A stretch of DNA of 64,000 nucleotides from Streptomyces sp. TLI_171 (lineage in GTDB: Bacteria > Actinomycetota > Actinomycetes > Streptomycetales > Streptomycetaceae), in assembly GCF_003610255.1 (NCBI RefSeq), contig NZ_RAPS01000001.1, positions 248,001 to 312,000 on the forward strand. Direction: 5' to 3'. Of this stretch, positions 62,614 to 64,000 are shown in pieces (positions within the stretch are counted from its first letter, which is position 1; the number at the start of each line of letters is the position of its first letter). A model generated the notes under the pieces. It searched no databases. It worked only from the letters and a program-made list of their open reading frames with translations, and was not told the origin of the DNA. The translations under genes and the position numbers were made by a program.

Positions 62614-63066
62614 TCACTCGTGCACGAGGCGCTCCAGCACGGCCATCGCCGCGATCACGGTCTGCCGTTCCTCCTCGGTGCACTTCTGCTGCAGTTCGGC
62701 GGCCAGCCACTCGCCGCGGGCCCGCCGCCCCTCCTCGGCCCGCCGCCGCCCCTCGGCCGTCAGCACGATGAGCAGCCGCCGCCCGTCCTCGGGGTCGCGC
62801 CGCCGCTCGACCAGCCCTTCACCGGCCAGCGTCGCGATGGTGGTCGCCATCGACTGGTGCCGCATCCCCTCCGCCACCGCCAGGTCACTGGTGGTCAGCC
62901 CCTGGTCGCCGCTGTCCAACAGCCGCCCCACGGCCGACGCCTGAGTCAGCGTGAAGTCCCCCGTCCCGGCCGCCGCCCGGATCCGCCGCCGCAGCTTCCC
63001 GATCACCGACCGCACCTGCTGCGAGGCACGCACCGCGGACGGCGCCGGTTCGCGATCTCTGCTCAT
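62614..63066 (-). CDS. MarR family transcriptional regulator
   Basis: A 150-residue MarR regulator. The winged helix is LTTSDLAVAEGMRHQSMATTIATLAGEGLVERRRDPEDGRRLLIVLTAEG. It is followed on the same strand by the MFS exporter gene and probably represses the pair, released by an unknown ligand. ATG at 63066. The AT-rich stretch just upstream (63093-63115, GTACAG...CTGTACAT) holds an inverted repeat that could be its operator. Confidence 0.92.
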   Translation of the reverse strand: MSRDREPAPSAVRASQQVRSVIGKLRRRIRAAAGTGDFTLTQASAVGRLLDSGDQGLTTSDLAVAEGMRHQSMATTIATLAGEGLVERRRDPEDGRRLLIVLTAEGRRRAEEGRRARGEWLAAELQQKCTEEERQTVIAAMAVLERLVHE

Positions 63067-63094
63067 GCCCCCACCCTAGGTTCCCCGCCGCCGA

Positions 63095-63115
63095 ATGTAC
63101 AGTTTCCCTGTACAT
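63095..63115. promoter_or_regulatory. Inverted repeat upstream of the MarR/MFS operon
   Basis: ATGTACAG (63095-63102) and CTGTACAT (63108-63115) are perfect 8-base inverted repeats around a TTTCC spacer, 29 bases upstream of the MarR start. This is the form and place expected for an autoregulatory MarR operator. Confidence 0.65.
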
Positions 63116-63129
63116 CTCGTACTTCCGCG

Positions 63130-63278
63130 GTCCGGCGCCAGCCGCTACTGTCCGAGCCACGGATCCGGATCTTGCCCCCGAGGGCCGACCGTCACGCGCC
63201 GAGTTCGAGCAGCTCCGCACGCTCATGCGCGACCAGCGGGAGAACTGGGAGGTAAGCCCAACGGCTCCTGCTACGTGA
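63130..63278 (+). pseudogene. Short coding-like remnant
   Basis: One plus-strand frame reads DLAPEGRPSRAEFEQL followed by RTLMRDQRENWE before a stop at 63276-63278. The segment is protein-like (charged, helical) but has no start codon or ribosome binding site and no recognisable family. It overlaps the end of the CYTH-like gene by eight bases. It may be what remains of a small gene. Boundaries are approximate. Confidence 0.25.
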
Positions 63279-63864
63279 TGCTCCAGTCCAGCCGGAGCCC
63301 GTAGTCGGCCAGCCAGGCGTGCAGCGCGACGCGGTCGGCGCGGACCAGCGAGCCACCGGTGAAGCGGGGGTCCGAGGTGAGTTCGGCGACCGTGTCGGCC
63401 GGAGGGACGAACGTTTCTGCAGCTTCGGCGGTGTCGAATTCGGCCTCCGCCAGCACGAGTCCGCGCAGCGGGCCCTCGAAGACGTCGACGCCGAACGGGG
63501 CGACGCTCAGCCGGGTCTTCACCAGCTCCGGCCCCGGCAGGGTGGCCAGCAGCAGGCCGTACTCGGCACCCGACAGGTACAGATTGGTGATCAGGCCCTG
63601 CGCCGCGCCGGGCTCGCCCGGCGGGGCGGGGATCTTCTGGGTGAGCTTGTAGGTGCACTCTCCGGTGTCGAGCCGCTCCATCCGCCGCAGCCGCAGCCGG
63701 GTGCCGCTCACGTACCGGTCGGTGATCCGACGGGCGACGGTGACCGCGGCGGGCTCGGGCGCGCGGGCCAGCAGGAAGCGCCGCTCCCGCTCGACCCGCG
63801 CGTACTTGCCGGGCTCCGGCCCCGCGTACGCCCCTTCGACCGACTCCCCCGGGTGTTCCCCCAT
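63271..63864 (-). CDS. CYTH-like domain protein
   Basis: A 197-residue protein. VERERRFLL near residue 25 matches the CYTH ExExK-like opening (with ERER), and RITDRYVSGTRLRLRRME, CTYKLTQKIP and VLAEAEFDTAEAAETF follow the beta-tunnel pattern with charged residues pointing inward. CYTH proteins are triphosphatases or adenylyl cyclases. ATG at 63864 with GGGAGAA upstream; longer in-frame starts exist up to 63990 but add low-complexity sequence. The substrate is not known. Confidence 0.8.
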   Translation of the reverse strand: MGEHPGESVEGAYAGPEPGKYARVERERRFLLARAPEPAAVTVARRITDRYVSGTRLRLRRMERLDTGECTYKLTQKIPAPPGEPGAAQGLITNLYLSGAEYGLLLATLPGPELVKTRLSVAPFGVDVFEGPLRGLVLAEAEFDTAEAAETFVPPADTVAELTSDPRFTGGSLVRADRVALHAWLADYGLRLDWSIT

Positions 63865-64000
63865 GACGTGGTTCTCCCTTGCGCTGTCCCCCGTGGCCGC
63901 GCCGCGCCGCCCGTGGCGGCGACCCGCGCGGACTCCCCGTCGGCCGCCCGCACGGGACCCCCGTCGCGGTGTCGGGCGGCTGCCTTCCACAGTAGTGCGC

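Overview
The window looks like a chromosomal segment of a streptomycete or close relative (Streptomyces/Kitasatospora type). The DNA is very GC-rich with strong third-position G/C bias, GTG and TTG starts are common, and many genes are typical of this family: an HGxxPAAW-type small membrane protein, a mycothiol-dependent-type isomerase, an NB-ARC/TPR regulator, a Tat-exported multicopper oxidase, a secreted CBM13 enzyme and several nonribosomal peptide genes. I see no rRNA, tRNA, CRISPR array or intact insertion sequence.

Region 1 (1-13,900, minus strand) is one end of a nonribosomal peptide cluster that probably continues beyond base 1. In transcription order it holds a C-A-T NRPS (10435-13683), a very unusual C-A-T-TE-MFS polypeptide (4932-10298), a stand-alone adenylate-forming ligase (3442-4935), a second C-A-T NRPS (455-3445), an MbtH-like protein and a small acyl carrier protein. 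Successive genes overlap by ATGA, so this is one operon. Pocket residues suggest Ser for the TE-bearing module and Gly for the 455-3445 module; the third specificity is unassigned. The thioesterase carries Cys in place of the nucleophilic Ser. A DasR-type (dre-like) operator lies about 190 bp upstream of the first gene.

Region 2 (14,000-23,280) holds an LRR protein, a frameshifted tandem acetyltransferase, an FdhF/YdeP-type molybdenum oxidoreductase, another acetyltransferase and a large HTH/NB-ARC/TPR regulator.

Region 3 (23,290-30,312) is the most novel-looking locus. A seryl-tRNA-synthetase-like amino acid:[carrier protein] ligase and a dedicated small carrier protein are divergent from an operon of an Fe(II)/2-oxoglutarate dioxygenase, a glycosyltransferase-like protein of unknown function, a free-standing condensation-domain protein and an MFS exporter. 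Two near-perfect dre operators lie in the shared intergenic region. I infer a small carrier-protein-tethered amino acid pathway with no classical adenylation domain.

Region 4 (30,371-43,569) is mixed accessory and regulatory content: GlxA-like regulator and cupin, LLM flavin oxidoreductase, MFS exporter, HxlR regulator with a hydrolase divergent from Ohr, multicopper oxidase, RibD-like reductase, decayed IS630-like and other remnants, FUSC membrane protein and acylphosphatase.

Region 5 (43,760-64,000) is ordinary streptomycete chromosome: DUF2975/HTH pair behind a perfect palindrome, isochorismatase-like hydrolase, secreted alginate-lyase-like enzyme, MarR regulators, a permease-cupin-flavin oxidase operon, SpoIIE-type phosphatase, ketopantoate-reductase-like protein, acetyltransferases, HAD phosphatase, a MarR/MFS pair and a CYTH-like protein.
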